Positions 16,380 through 25,683 of a DNA stretch of 64,000 nucleotides are shown piece after piece. Where the stretch lies: positions 1-64,000 of the forward strand of contig JBGSHM010000003.1 in assembly GCA_041752235.1 (NCBI GenBank), read 5' to 3'. Each line of letters starts with the position of its first letter. The first letter of the stretch is position 1. The notes below the pieces were generated by a model, which was not told the DNA's origin, made no database searches, and worked only from the letters and a program-made list of their open reading frames with translations. The stretch comes from SpSt-398 sp041752235 (GTDB lineage: Bacteria > Bacteroidota > Bacteroidia > Chitinophagales > Chitinophagaceae). A program made the position numbers and the translations under genes.

Positions 16380-17201
16380 TCAGGGCTTTTTAAATGGATA
16401 TCCCATTAATTTTTTAAAATCCTCATCTTCTTCGTTCGGGTAGTAACGATCCAGCCCGTATTTGATATCCTTTGGCGCCAGTTTTCTGAAGGTTCCCAGC
16501 AGCCGGTCCCAAATGGACAGAATGGCCCCGTAGTTACTATCGGTATAGGGTTGTTTCCAATGGTGGTGGACCTTGTGCATATTGGGCGAAACAAGGATAT
16601 AGCTAAGGGCTTTATCCAGCCAGACGGGCAGGCTGATATTGGCATGAGTAAAGGCCGTGGAGAAGACCAGGATGGTTTGAAAGATCATGACAGCATACAT
16701 GGGGGCGCCGCTGACGATGATGCCCATAAAGAAAAAGAGTCCGCGCAGGATACTTTCTCCGGGGTGATGACGGAGTCCTGTGGTGACATCCACATTATTG
16801 TCGGCATGATGAATGACATGGAAGCGCCAGAGAAAAGGAACTTTATGTTCGGTGATATGGACCAGCCAGCCGCCAAAGAAATCGAGCACCAGAAAGGAGA
16901 TCAGCACAGTGGCAAGCACGCCGGCATTGAACCAATGCACCAATCCAAAAGAGTGGGTACGACACCAATCGCTAATGAGAATAATGACAAGGGCGAGAAA
17001 AGTGTGAATGATGAGGTGAATGACGGTAAAACTAAAATTGATCAGGGCGTGTCGCGGCTTGGATCTTTTATAGGCCATGGGCAGGAGCGGAATGGCACCT
17101 TCAATGATCCAGAAAAAAAGGAGACCGCTTACGAGAATGGCCATGCGTTCCAGCGGACGTTGTTCCAGCGTAGAGAAGTGGTTAATGATGTTTTCCCACA
17201 T
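16380..17201 (-). CDS. Sterol desaturase/fatty acid hydroxylase family membrane enzyme
   Basis: 273 residues with several transmembrane helices. The histidine clusters that hold the di-iron centre are visible in order: HITEH (HxxxH), HVIHH (HxxHH), LRHH, and HKVHHHW (HxxHH). These match the fatty acid hydroxylase superfamily of integral membrane oxidases and hydroxylases. The substrate is unknown; in Bacteroidota such proteins act on lipids or carotenoids. It lies 54 bases upstream of kdsB on the same strand and diverges from the DUF1801 gene. Confidence 0.88.
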   Translation of the reverse strand: MWENIINHFSTLEQRPLERMAILVSGLLFFWIIEGAIPLLPMAYKRSKPRHALINFSFTVIHLIIHTFLALVIILISDWCRTHSFGLVHWFNAGVLATVLISFLVLDFFGGWLVHITEHKVPFLWRFHVIHHADNNVDVTTGLRHHPGESILRGLFFFMGIIVSGAPMYAVMIFQTILVFSTAFTHANISLPVWLDKALSYILVSPNMHKVHHHWKQPYTDSNYGAILSIWDRLLGTFRKLAPKDIKYGLDRYYPNEEDEDFKKLMGYPFKKP

Positions 17202-17283
17202 GACAGCAACTTTGGTGTTAAGTTACGGGGTTTTGGGAGTTTTTTTATCTTCATGTGGCATTCCTTTGTGCCGGGCGGTTAAC

Positions 17284-17320
17284 TTAACCGCCAGGACGTA
17301 AAGACGCAAGGGAGCGCGAA
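17284..17320. repeat. ACCGCCAAGACGC-type repeat, half copy 3
   Basis: TTAACCGCCAGGACGTAAAG continuing to CGCAAGGGAGCGCGAA, the left arm only. It ends 4 bases before the next start codon. Confidence 0.6.
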
Positions 17321-17324
17321 GTAT

Positions 17325-17714
17325 ATGGACAAAGAAATAATAGCCTATAATAAAAAGCAGGCACCTGGAGACAGGGAGATCTGCGAGTTACTTGCCCAGC
17401 AAATCGATAAAGGATTGCCTGAGGCGGAGAATAAAATCTGGCATGCGCATCCGGTATGGTTTCTGGATGGAAACCCCATTGTCGGGTATCACAAACTAAA
17501 GGAGAGTGTTCGCCTTTTATTTTGGAGCGGACAATCCTTTGAGGAAGAGGGGTTATTGCCTGAGGGGAAATTCAAGGCGGCGGAAGCCCGGTTTACCTCG
17601 GCTGATCAAGTGAAGAAACGCGATCTTCAACGGTGGCTCAAGAAGGGCCGCGATATACAATGGGATTATAAGAATATTGTAAAGCGCAAAGGAAAACTTG
17701 AACGGATAAAATAA
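17325..17714 (+). CDS. DUF1801 family protein
   Basis: 129 residues, cytosolic. The segment LPEAENKIWHAHPVWFLDGNPIV and KLKESVRLLFWSG is typical of DUF1801 (YdhG-like fold), small proteins of unknown function related to frataxin-like folds. Start at ATG 17325 immediately after a half palindrome repeat. It is followed 2 bases later by a membrane protein gene, so the two are probably co-transcribed. Confidence 0.8.
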   Translation: MDKEIIAYNKKQAPGDREICELLAQQIDKGLPEAENKIWHAHPVWFLDGNPIVGYHKLKESVRLLFWSGQSFEEEGLLPEGKFKAAEARFTSADQVKKRDLQRWLKKGRDIQWDYKNIVKRKGKLERIK

Positions 17715-17716
17715 TT

Positions 17717-18229
17717 ATGGGTTTAGCAAGTATTGGAAGCCGTAGTAAGTTTATTATTGATCAAATAATATGGATGGTTGTTGCCGGCGCTATTCCAATT
17801 ATAATTTATAGGGTTATTTATGGCAATTGGTTTTTGGGAAAACCGGTTGACCCCCATCTAAACGATATAAAACATATTACGGAACCAGTGATGTTGGTAA
17901 TACCCTTTATTGTATTATCAATATTTTGTGTGTTTTTTATAAAAGAAAAGCGGAAGTTATTTAGCCGGGAAATTCCAAACGTTATTCTGCTACTGGCCGG
18001 GATATCATTCCTGGTTTCGGTTTTCCCGTTTTCAGTATCCGTGGAATTTGGTACAAGTCAGGCTAATTTAAATAAGACCATTGGATGGAGCAAAGATTCG
18101 AATTCGTCTTTTGATTTGTCAGAGGAGATAACCATGTTGCTACCCGTGCTGATGGTCCTTCTTTACCTACTAGTGATTATTCTGATGCTTTATGTAGCAT
18201 TTAAATGGGGGAGGGCAAAAAGTAAATAG
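17717..18229 (+). CDS. Hypothetical membrane protein, four transmembrane segments
   Basis: 170 residues with hydrophobic helices at about residues 11-30, 53-73, 88-106 and 137-160. No family is recognised. The start lies 2 bases after the DUF1801 stop. The coding region is more AT-rich than its neighbours. Confidence 0.65.
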   Translation: MGLASIGSRSKFIIDQIIWMVVAGAIPIIIYRVIYGNWFLGKPVDPHLNDIKHITEPVMLVIPFIVLSIFCVFFIKEKRKLFSREIPNVILLLAGISFLVSVFPFSVSVEFGTSQANLNKTIGWSKDSNSSFDLSEEITMLLPVLMVLLYLLVIILMLYVAFKWGRAKSK

Positions 18230-18289
18230 TATCAATGTCACCAGCCTGGACAGGAAAAACAGGCGAATCATTTAAAAAAGTGACAACCT

Positions 18290-18847
18290 CTATCCTTTTT
18301 TTACAAATTTTGTCAATATCACGATCATTTGCTCATTGATCTTTCCTTCGATCTGACCGGTATTGTCCGGAACAAGGCGGATTTTTTTTACAACCGTTCC
18401 TTTGGCCGCACTAAAACTGGTGCCTTTTACATTCAATGCCTGGGTCAGCACAACCGTATCTCCATTTTCAAGGGTATTGCCAAATGCATCTTTATGTGTG
18501 TCGGCCACTTCAAAAGCACTTAAAGCCCATTCTACCACGGATTCATCCAGTTCAACGGAATGAAGAACCTGCGAAGCCCACTCTTCTTCTTTGAATACGG
18601 ATAAAAGCCGGTAACTTAATGCCTGAACGGCGGGTTCGGGATTCCAGATGCTGCCTTCGAGACAGCGCCAGTGCTGTGAAGTGGAACGGTCTTCCAGGGC
18701 GGCAAAACAAATGGGACAAAGCGCCACCATATTCTCTACGGCTTCCTCGGTTTTGGGGCTGACAAGATATTCGATACTGGCCGGTTCGGCACCACAGAGT
18801 TCACAAGTGCCCTGGCAACGATCGGCCAGTTTTTGGGAAAGAGCCAT
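18290..18847 (-). CDS. PhnA domain protein (YjdM-like)
   Basis: 185 residues. An N-terminal zinc ribbon with C15-x2-C18 and C44-x2-C47, and a C-terminal SH3-like PhnA domain (DAFGNTLENGDTVVLTQALNVKGTSF... TVVKKIRLV) agree with the PhnA/YjdM family. Despite the old name, family members have no proven role in alkylphosphonate use. The middle section between the zinc ribbon and the PhnA domain (about residues 55-110) is longer than in the E. coli protein. It stands alone between convergent and divergent neighbours. Confidence 0.88.
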   Translation of the reverse strand: MALSQKLADRCQGTCELCGAEPASIEYLVSPKTEEAVENMVALCPICFAALEDRSTSQHWRCLEGSIWNPEPAVQALSYRLLSVFKEEEWASQVLHSVELDESVVEWALSAFEVADTHKDAFGNTLENGDTVVLTQALNVKGTSFSAAKGTVVKKIRLVPDNTGQIEGKINEQMIVILTKFVKKG

Positions 18848-18935
18848 AGTTGGTTTTTAGAGCCGCAAAGGTACGAATAGGCAGAGAGAGTGGCGAATAT
18901 TTATCGACCAACCTTTCAATTTTAACCCTTATAAT

Positions 18936-19544
18936 ATGAACCGCATCATTTTGCTTCTCCTGTTTATTCTTGCCGACATTACCGGTTTTGCGCAAGTGCA
19001 AAAACCCTGGACCGAAGCGGACAAGCTTTTTCTTGTTTCGGGTTTAACCCGCACCCGAAACGAAGTGATACAGGCCACCCAAAACCTATCGGATACCCAA
19101 TGGCATTTTAAACCCGATTCAGCGTCCTGGTCACTGGCCCAGGTACTTGAGCATCTGGGATTGTATGAACGCTTGTTTATTCAGGAAGCGGATATCATGC
19201 TCAGTACGGTTCCGGATCCAGCCATGGATAGCCTCTCATTACCTGATACCACCTATATCAACTGGATGAATGATCCAAGCCCGCATGTGGCGGATTGGAA
19301 TGCTATTCCCCTTGGTTTTATGAAAGGGAAAGATAACCTCAGGTTCTTTTTATTTGGCCGGGACAGGTTTATCAGCTTTGTTGAAAAAACGACCTATGAC
19401 CTGCGATCGCATTTTACTTTTCGTTGGGGCCAGGAGAAAAGAAGGAGCATTCATGCCCTCATTGTGGTACACTTTGCGCACACCGACCGCCATTTAAAAC
19501 AAATACATCGAATAATGGCACACGCGGGGTTTCCTAAAATGTAG
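18936..19544 (+). CDS. DinB-like exported protein
   Basis: 202 residues beginning with a signal peptide (MNRIILLLLFILADITGFAQ). The body is a DinB/YfiT four-helix bundle: SWSLAQVLEHLGLYERLF gives the first metal-binding His, and VVHFAHTDRHLKQIHRIM gives the H-x3-H pair near the C-terminus. DinB-fold proteins bind a metal ion and many are thiol transferases; the substrate here is unknown. An exported DinB protein is common in Bacteroidota. Monocistronic by spacing. Confidence 0.85.
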   Translation: MNRIILLLLFILADITGFAQVQKPWTEADKLFLVSGLTRTRNEVIQATQNLSDTQWHFKPDSASWSLAQVLEHLGLYERLFIQEADIMLSTVPDPAMDSLSLPDTTYINWMNDPSPHVADWNAIPLGFMKGKDNLRFFLFGRDRFISFVEKTTYDLRSHFTFRWGQEKRRSIHALIVVHFAHTDRHLKQIHRIMAHAGFPKM

Positions 19545-19618
19545 TTCAGTATTGAATAAAATAGTTTTAACAAAAAATTGGACAGCGGGCATAATAAGAG
19601 CGAGTAGTTTTAGGAACC

Positions 19619-20200
19619 ATGAGGATACTGACTGCCATTCTCTTTTTCTTCCTGCTCTCGGGGCAAACCCAGGCCCAGGTAAGTGTATTGACCCTGAAGA
19701 AAAAGAACAAAACCATTCGTCAGTATTGGCCCGGTACGGAGATCGCGTTTCAATTATCCAATAAGGAATGGCGCAAAGGCCTGATCAAAAAAATCACCAA
19801 TGATTCGCTGTTCATTCAGCCGGTTATAGTCCGATATTTTCTGATGGGTACAGACACGCTGAGGTATTTGACCACCGGCTATGCCCATTCCGATATCTAT
19901 GCTTTTCCCAAGCCCGGTATCAGCATTGAGTACAATGACGGGCGGTTTCAGATCAGGCGATCGGCGGGTCATGTCCATTTTTATTGGATCAAGGGCGGGT
20001 GGTTATTTCGTGCGGGCGGAATGGGTTATGCCGGACTTCACCTGATCAATGCTACTGCCAAAGGTTCGGGCGGGGTGAAACCGGGCTCACTCGCACTGGC
20101 AGGCGGAGTTGTAGGGCTTGGTTTTCTGTTAAAAGCACTTTATACCCCTGTAATCAAGGTGGGGAAAAAATACAAGCTGGTGTATATTGATCTTGAATAG
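19619..20200 (+). CDS. Hypothetical exported protein
   Basis: 193 residues with signal peptide MRILTAILFFFLLSGQTQAQ. The mature part is a beta-rich domain (EIAFQLSNKEWRKGLIKKI, then NDSLFIQPV) followed by a glycine-rich hydrophobic stretch near residues 120-165 that could insert in a membrane, and a short end (KYKLVYIDLE). No named family recognised, although similar proteins are common in Chitinophagaceae. Confidence 0.65.
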   Translation: MRILTAILFFFLLSGQTQAQVSVLTLKKKNKTIRQYWPGTEIAFQLSNKEWRKGLIKKITNDSLFIQPVIVRYFLMGTDTLRYLTTGYAHSDIYAFPKPGISIEYNDGRFQIRRSAGHVHFYWIKGGWLFRAGGMGYAGLHLINATAKGSGGVKPGSLALAGGVVGLGFLLKALYTPVIKVGKKYKLVYIDLE

Positions 20201-20253
20201 AGCAATGGTTACCGCAACCTGCTGACTTAATTTCACCCGGAAAATCATTCGAT

Positions 20254-20937
20254 ATGAAACGAATACTACCTGTATTGTTTGATTTGTTTTTTGTTGCTTC
20301 CCTGCAGGCACAGGAACAAAAGATCGTTTATCCATTGGAAAAGACGGAGGGGCTCGAACCTCATTTGGTTGATGTAGCCCCGGTTACCTTTAAGGCTAAA
20401 AAAGGCATCCGGGTTGTTGATACCGCAGTTGAGAATCCCACCGAGCGTAAGCTGGCGATACTTGAAGGACTTTCTTTTCACAATGGTATTATTGAGATGG
20501 AAGTGGCGGGTGAACCCGGTAAGAAAGCTTCTGAAACAGCCCGGGGCTTTGTAGGCGTTGCCTTTCGGATTGATAGCAACGCGTCTCATTTTGAGTGCTT
20601 TTACCTGCGGCCTACTAATGGCCGGGCAAATGATCAGGTACGCCGAAACCATTCGCTGCAATATATCTCCTACCCCGATCACCCCTGGCATGCCCTGCGG
20701 GAAGCATTTCCAGAGAAATATGAATCCTATGCCGATCTGGAGCCTGCTACCTGGACAAAAGTGAAGATCGAAGTGATCAATGATACCGCCAGACTTTATC
20801 TCCATGGGGCACCTCAACCCTCGTTGATCGTAAACGATCTCAAACTTGGCGCAGAAATCCGCGGTCGCATCGGCTTATGGGTGGGTCCGGGAACAGAAGC
20901 CCATTTCAGGTACCTGACAGTGACGAAGAAGGATTAG
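20254..20937 (+). CDS. Exported concanavalin-like (DUF1080-related) protein
   Basis: 227 residues with a signal peptide ending near LQAQEQ. The body has the pattern of a laminin-G/concanavalin-type beta sandwich: FHNGIIEMEV, ARGFVGVAFRI, FECFYLRPTNGRA, WTKVKIEVINDTARLYLHG and GRIGLWVGPGTEAHFRYLTV. The last two segments are typical of the DUF1080/3-keto-disaccharide hydrolase superfamily. Probably a periplasmic carbohydrate-binding or hydrolytic protein; which one is unresolved. Confidence 0.75.
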   Translation: MKRILPVLFDLFFVASLQAQEQKIVYPLEKTEGLEPHLVDVAPVTFKAKKGIRVVDTAVENPTERKLAILEGLSFHNGIIEMEVAGEPGKKASETARGFVGVAFRIDSNASHFECFYLRPTNGRANDQVRRNHSLQYISYPDHPWHALREAFPEKYESYADLEPATWTKVKIEVINDTARLYLHGAPQPSLIVNDLKLGAEIRGRIGLWVGPGTEAHFRYLTVTKKD

Positions 20938-21009
20938 CGCCATTTCCCATTATTCCGTCAGCACCCGCTAATTTCTGATGGAGTTAAATTAATATTTTAA
21001 TTTACACTC

Positions 21010-21510
21010 ATGGGACTATTTAGCTGGAACAAGAAGAAAGAGGTGCAGCCGGAAAGACCGGCCTATGATGCGGAAAAACTGCAGGCCATCTTTATTCGTG
21101 ATATGACGGCCAATGCGGAAAGACTGGCCCAGGCTTTCAATCCCCGGTTCAACGGGGCTTTTGACTATACCGGTGACAGCCTTTTGTTATTGGATAAATT
21201 GATGGATGAATTTTCTACGCATGCCGCCAAGATGGACCCGCGTGTGATGCAGGATATGATTGCCCAGGCGGGTGCGTATTTATTTGAAGTAGCCCGGCGA
21301 AAGTTTGGCGGAGTCTATGTTTGGTTTGAAGAAAGACATCAGCCGGTATTGGTAACGGGACTACCGGATTTCCAGGTAACCATACTGGCTTTTGCCAAGA
21401 TCAAGGACCGAATTGAGAATGGTCTTGAAGACAGCATCCCTGTATTTTTTCAGCAATACACCGAGAAAGTTGCACGCGCCAAACCCGGCGACAAGATCAC
21501 GATTGAATAA
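21010..21510 (+). CDS. Hypothetical cytosolic protein
   Basis: 166 residues starting MGLFSWNKKKE. Mixed alpha/beta, no signal peptide or membrane segment. The central part reads LLDKLMDEFSTHAAKMDPRVMQDM, and the end RIENGLEDSIPVFFQQY. I do not recognise a family. It is followed 20 bases later by another soluble hypothetical gene and then an ankyrin gene, all close together on the same strand. Confidence 0.65.
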   Translation: MGLFSWNKKKEVQPERPAYDAEKLQAIFIRDMTANAERLAQAFNPRFNGAFDYTGDSLLLLDKLMDEFSTHAAKMDPRVMQDMIAQAGAYLFEVARRKFGGVYVWFEERHQPVLVTGLPDFQVTILAFAKIKDRIENGLEDSIPVFFQQYTEKVARAKPGDKITIE

Positions 21511-21530
21511 ATTGCATACCACGAACACAC

Positions 21531-22175
21531 ATGAGCCTATCCACCATCTTTCAACGCCTGATCGACTACCTGCCGGAGCATTACACAGGGCATAAGGCAT
21601 ACGGGCATATTCAAATGCACATGCGGACCAAGCAGTGGGAATGGGCCTTACTAAGCCTGATCGATTTGGCGGATAAGAGCGGGCATTATTTTGCGGAGGA
21701 GTTCTGGATGCAGTTGGCCGATGCGGCCCGTCAATTGGATAAACCGGATAAAGAAGCTTATTGCAAAGCGCAGATCGTGCGTAACCGCGAAGAGATTCGA
21801 ATGGCCACTCCGTTTGGTTGGACCACCGTGAAAATAGATGACACTCATTTTCAACACCATATTTCAAAAAAGATCCGGGAACAATGGGATGCTTCCAGGC
21901 ATAAGCGGGATGAAGTAGACAGCCTGCTGGAGGATGACGGAGTGCATCAAAAAGCAGATGGCCGGTCCGGACGGCTTTACTTTGTGAACAATGGACGATT
22001 AGCCGAAACAGAGTATGAATTCGGGGAAGATGGACTGATCCTTTATTTTGCCTACACCACACATTGGAGCAGGCCCAAAAAGGAGCCATTGACTGCCGAA
22101 GAAAGAGCAGAGGCCAGAAAAGCCATCATGGACTGGTCCCGCAAGAATCGTACACCCGTCGTGTTTCAGGATTAA
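21531..22175 (+). CDS. Hypothetical cytosolic protein
   Basis: 214 residues, with an early helical part (MRTKQWEWALLSLIDLADKSGHYFAEEFW) and a beta-rich C-terminal half (GRLYFVNNGRLAETEYEFGEDGLILYFAYTTHWSRP given in part as LAETEYEF). No family named with confidence. Neighbours suggest a small operon with 21010 and the ankyrin gene at 22198. Confidence 0.65.
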   Translation: MSLSTIFQRLIDYLPEHYTGHKAYGHIQMHMRTKQWEWALLSLIDLADKSGHYFAEEFWMQLADAARQLDKPDKEAYCKAQIVRNREEIRMATPFGWTTVKIDDTHFQHHISKKIREQWDASRHKRDEVDSLLEDDGVHQKADGRSGRLYFVNNGRLAETEYEFGEDGLILYFAYTTHWSRPKKEPLTAEERAEARKAIMDWSRKNRTPVVFQD

Positions 22176-22197
22176 TCGCGCATTAAACTATCCGAAT

Positions 22198-22926
22198 ATG
22201 AATAGTGCCAACCTATTGGATTATATCAGCAAAGGAAGAACAGATCTTGTGTTCGATCTTTTGAAGCTACCCAATTGGCAGGACATACTAACGCAGGGAA
22301 CGGTCAAACCACTTCAGTGGTTTGTTTATTACAACGATACAACGGCACTCAAAGCTGTATTGGAGGCGGGTGGTAACCTTAGTTCGCTTAACCTCGATGA
22401 AGAATTGGGGAATGCCGCATTTTTTGGGCATTGGAAGGTTTGTGATTTTCTCATCGGTCATGGAGCCAATGTAAACATGAAACTGGCTGATTCGGAGGAA
22501 ACACCCTTACATTCCGCTTTGTGTAAAGCAGGCCGGCCCTATTATTTCTATACGGTCAAATTGCTTATAGAAAAAGGGGCAGATGTGAACGCCCGAACAA
22601 AACCAGGTGTTGAGACGGGCGCTTTTATGAGGGATGTGCGAACAAAGGGAGAGAGCCCACTGCATAGGGCGGCTGCTTATGCCGACGAGCGAACGATTCA
22701 ATTTTTATTGGAACATGGGGCCGATAAAGAAGCAAAAGATGCCAGTGGGGATACGCCACTAAGCTGGGCAAGCACTCATTTAAGACCCGGGGCCATTTTA
22801 TCCTTGTTGGCCTATGGCAACTATCGCATTAGCGACGCGCACAAAACAAGAAATACCAGTGACCATGGACAGGGTTGGGGGAATGGTATGGATTGGAACC
22901 TGTTTGGAGAATATCAACCTGACTGA
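22198..22926 (+). CDS. Ankyrin-repeat protein
   Basis: 242 residues, no signal peptide. At least four ankyrin repeats are visible between residues 40 and 200, with typical elements such as NAAFFGHWKVCDFLIGHGAN, ETPLHSALCKAG, SPLHRAAAYADERTIQFLLE and TPLSWAS. Ankyrin repeats mediate protein binding; the partner is unknown. The following ADP-ribosylglycohydrolase gene starts one base after its stop, so the two are tightly linked. Confidence 0.85.
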   Translation: MNSANLLDYISKGRTDLVFDLLKLPNWQDILTQGTVKPLQWFVYYNDTTALKAVLEAGGNLSSLNLDEELGNAAFFGHWKVCDFLIGHGANVNMKLADSEETPLHSALCKAGRPYYFYTVKLLIEKGADVNARTKPGVETGAFMRDVRTKGESPLHRAAAYADERTIQFLLEHGADKEAKDASGDTPLSWASTHLRPGAILSLLAYGNYRISDAHKTRNTSDHGQGWGNGMDWNLFGEYQPD

Positions 22927-22927
22927 A

Positions 22928-24448
22928 ATGAAAAATAGCCTATTCTTTGTTTTCCTTTTTCTGCTTTTGCAATCAAATGGCCAAATGCAATTAAGTCTTA
23001 CACCGGCTCAATTAAAAGACAAGATTAAAGGCGGGTGGGCGGGCCAAACCATTGGGGTGACTTACGGCGCGCCGGTCGAATTTCGATATCTCGGCAGTAT
23101 GATCAATGACTACCAGAAGATTGATTGGTATGATGGGTTATTGAAAAAAACCATGGTGGAAAGCCCGGGTGTGTATGATGACCTGTACATGGACCTTACG
23201 TTTGTGGATATTTTTGAGAAAGAAGGATTGGATGCCCCGGTTTCTTCGCATGCCAATGCGGTGGCGAAGGCCCGATATATGCTATGGCATGCTAATCAGG
23301 CGGCACGGTATAATATTCTGAATGGCATAGCCGCACCGGCCTCTGGTCATTGGCATAATAATCCCCACGCGGATTGTATCGATTACCAGATCGAATCCGA
23401 TTTTGCCGGATTGATGTCACCAGGTATGCCCAATACAGCCTCAGCCATTTCCGATAAGATCGGGCATATCATGAATTATGGTGATGGCTGGTATGGCGGT
23501 GTATATGTAGGGGCAATGTATAGCCTGGCCTTTACTTCAAAGAATATCCCTTTTATTATTAAAGAAGCGCTGAAAGCCATTCCGGCTAAAACGCGGTTTC
23601 ATAATTGTATATCCGATGTGATCCGCTGGCATCAGCAATTTCCCAATGACTGGAAACGCAACTGGTTTGAGATACAAAAGAAATGGACTGACGATATTGG
23701 TTGCCCGGATGGGGTGTTTGCACCATTTAATATTGATGCTACGGTAAATGCAGCCTATGTGGTGCTTGGGCTATTATATGGAAATGGTGATTTTGGTAAA
23801 AGCATTGAAATAGCGGCCCGGGCCGGGCAGGATGCGGATTGTAACCCTTCAACTGTAGCAGGAATTTTGGGTACAGTGTTGGGCTATGAGGGTATTCCGG
23901 CCTATTGGAAAATGGGGCTAAAGGAAATCGAGGATATGGATTTTAAATATACCAGCATTTCCCTCAACGAGGTGTATGAGCTTGGGTATAAGCACGCCCT
24001 GGAAGTTATCCGCCGAAACGGAGGCAAGGTAGAAAAGGACAGGATCACCATTGTAAAGCAAGCGGTACGCCCGGTACAATGGGAGCAAAGTTTTACCGGA
24101 TTAAAACCCGTGGAGAAAAAATGGGTCGGTAAGAACCTCGAGAATGAATTCAAAATCGAGTTTGATGGCAATGGCTTTGCGCTTACCGGAGAGGCAAAGC
24201 CAAAAGTTGGCAATGGTTGGGATGAATCAGTGAAAGGGGAATTTTTGGTGCTGATGACAATTGACGGAAAAATTAGCGACACGCTCAGGCTGCCTTCAGG
24301 TTTTACGGTACGTAAGCATGAACTGGCCTGGAACTACCAACTGGAACAAGGGCACCATACTCTTGAATTGAAAATGCTAAGACCCGACCCGGATGGCACC
24401 TGTTTTATAGGTAACCTGATTGTATACACAGGAACCTCGCCTGAATAA
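22928..24448 (+). CDS. Exported ADP-ribosylglycohydrolase family protein
   Basis: 506 residues from ATG 22928 (MKNSLFFVFLFLLLQS), which supplies a signal peptide; upstream in-frame ATGs overlap the ankyrin gene. Family signatures: KIKGGWAGQTIGVTYGAP at the N-terminus of the mature protein, YDDLYMDLTFVDIFE matching the metal-binding DDT-type motif, and GQDADCNPSTVAGILG, the second metal-binding motif of the DraG fold. The C-terminal 120 residues form a beta-rich extra domain (HHTLELKML). The family usually removes ADP-ribose from proteins or cleaves related N-glycosidic bonds; export suggests an extracytoplasmic substrate. Confidence 0.85.
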   Translation: MKNSLFFVFLFLLLQSNGQMQLSLTPAQLKDKIKGGWAGQTIGVTYGAPVEFRYLGSMINDYQKIDWYDGLLKKTMVESPGVYDDLYMDLTFVDIFEKEGLDAPVSSHANAVAKARYMLWHANQAARYNILNGIAAPASGHWHNNPHADCIDYQIESDFAGLMSPGMPNTASAISDKIGHIMNYGDGWYGGVYVGAMYSLAFTSKNIPFIIKEALKAIPAKTRFHNCISDVIRWHQQFPNDWKRNWFEIQKKWTDDIGCPDGVFAPFNIDATVNAAYVVLGLLYGNGDFGKSIEIAARAGQDADCNPSTVAGILGTVLGYEGIPAYWKMGLKEIEDMDFKYTSISLNEVYELGYKHALEVIRRNGGKVEKDRITIVKQAVRPVQWEQSFTGLKPVEKKWVGKNLENEFKIEFDGNGFALTGEAKPKVGNGWDESVKGEFLVLMTIDGKISDTLRLPSGFTVRKHELAWNYQLEQGHHTLELKMLRPDPDGTCFIGNLIVYTGTSPE

Positions 24449-24534
24449 CAGAAGCCTTGAGCCTTTGGTCCCCTGTTTGAAATCATAGGACAGCACCAGT
24501 CACCTACCTACCTTTCCGGTCAAATCCTTGCATC

Positions 24535-25368
24535 ATGCTTAAGATCCTGATTATCGTTGCTGTTGTGATCCTGGTACTGGTTGTATTTTTAGCCTGGGGA
24601 AATTACCGGTTTGAAAGAAAATTCCGGAATGATGTTACCCAAAACCTTTCGGGTAATATCCCTGTAAACAAGGAAATGCTGACCGAAAAGGATCTTGCTC
24701 ACCTTCCTGAACCGGTTCAAAAATATCTAAGGTATGTGGGAGTAGTAAACAAACCCAAGGTGTATAATTTTTATGTGGAGATGGATGGTCAGATGCGAAG
24801 TAAAACACAGGATTATTTTCCTTTTACCTGTGAGCAATATGATTTTATGCCACAGCCGGCACGCCTGTTCTTTATGAAGGGAAAAATGAAAGGGATAACA
24901 GTCCCGGGATATCACCAATATGAAAGGGCTAAGGCAAGTATGGATATCCGCTTATTTGGGTTATTTCCGGTGATACAAAAAAGCGGGGAGGCAATGAACA
25001 AAGCGGAAACGGTTACCCTGCTCAATGACATTTGCATCATGGCCCCGGCGGCACTTATTGATAAACGAATCAGTTGGGAGGAAATGGATAGCCTGTCGGC
25101 AAAAGCGATCTTTACAAATGAAGGGATTTCAGTTTCGGCCATATTAAGCTTTAATACAGAAGGGCAAATGATCAATTTCCTGTCTCATGACCGCATCGAA
25201 GCGAATGAAATGAAGGCCTACCCATTCACAACCCCTATGACCCAGTATGGGGAATACAACGGCTATCGACTCTGCTCGTATGGAGAAGCTGTATGGCGCT
25301 ATGACGATGGCGAGTTTACCTATGGACGGTTTTTCATTCGAAAAGTAGCCTATAACGTTGCGAAATAA
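24535..25368 (+). CDS. DUF6544-like membrane-anchored protein
   Basis: 277 residues with one N-terminal transmembrane helix (residues about 3-22). The sequence LAHLPEPVQKYLRYVGVV and the end GEAVWRYDDGEFTYGRFFI are familiar from a widespread uncharacterised family (DUF6544 or a neighbour; the number is from memory). The soluble part resembles lipocalin-like or outer-membrane-lipoprotein carrier folds by its long beta strands. Function unknown. Confidence 0.65.
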   Translation: MLKILIIVAVVILVLVVFLAWGNYRFERKFRNDVTQNLSGNIPVNKEMLTEKDLAHLPEPVQKYLRYVGVVNKPKVYNFYVEMDGQMRSKTQDYFPFTCEQYDFMPQPARLFFMKGKMKGITVPGYHQYERAKASMDIRLFGLFPVIQKSGEAMNKAETVTLLNDICIMAPAALIDKRISWEEMDSLSAKAIFTNEGISVSAILSFNTEGQMINFLSHDRIEANEMKAYPFTTPMTQYGEYNGYRLCSYGEAVWRYDDGEFTYGRFFIRKVAYNVAK

Positions 25369-25390
25369 TGATATATACCGAGGGGTTATA

Positions 25391-25603
25391 TTATTCCCTG
25401 ATCAACTCCATGGCACGTTCAACCTGTGACTCGTGTACCATTAATTTTATTCCCCCGATCGCTTGAGTCCAAATAGGATTAATGGTCACCGTGTTTTCAT
25501 CCATGAGGTAGCACACAATATTCTCCGACTCCAATCTACCCAATAGTATATGGGCATCAATGTAGTTGGTAAAAATTTGTACAGGAATAAAGGAGCCAGC
25601 CAT
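25391..25603 (-). CDS. DUF2007 putative signal-transducing protein
   Basis: 70 residues, the usual size. It matches the DUF2007 pattern: an initial beta strand (VQIFTNYIDAHILLGRLE), SENIVCYLMDENT, and the GGIKLMVHESQVERAMELI end. The fold is a ferredoxin-like ACT-type domain; the function is not established. It is read leftward beside dnaN and is separated from it by a set of short direct repeats. Confidence 0.85.
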   Translation of the reverse strand: MAGSFIPVQIFTNYIDAHILLGRLESENIVCYLMDENTVTINPIWTQAIGGIKLMVHESQVERAMELIRE

Positions 25604-25644
25604 ACCACAATTTAACCAATGATAAACAATCCCGAAATCCTAAA

Positions 25645-25683
25645 ATCCCAAAATCCTGGTAAATCCTGGTAAATCCTGGTCTG
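25645..25683. repeat. AAATCCTGGT direct repeats
   Basis: Three consecutive copies of a 10-base unit AAATCCTGGT (with a preceding degenerate AAATCCTAAAATCCC) end at the last base before the dnaN stop. The same unit is found once at 38677 and once near 55135. Confidence 0.7.

Noticed and set aside
16551..17282. 243-codon plus-strand open frame opposite the sterol-desaturase-like gene
   Set aside because: Its length is produced by the codon use of the real gene on the other strand, whose histidine motifs are intact.
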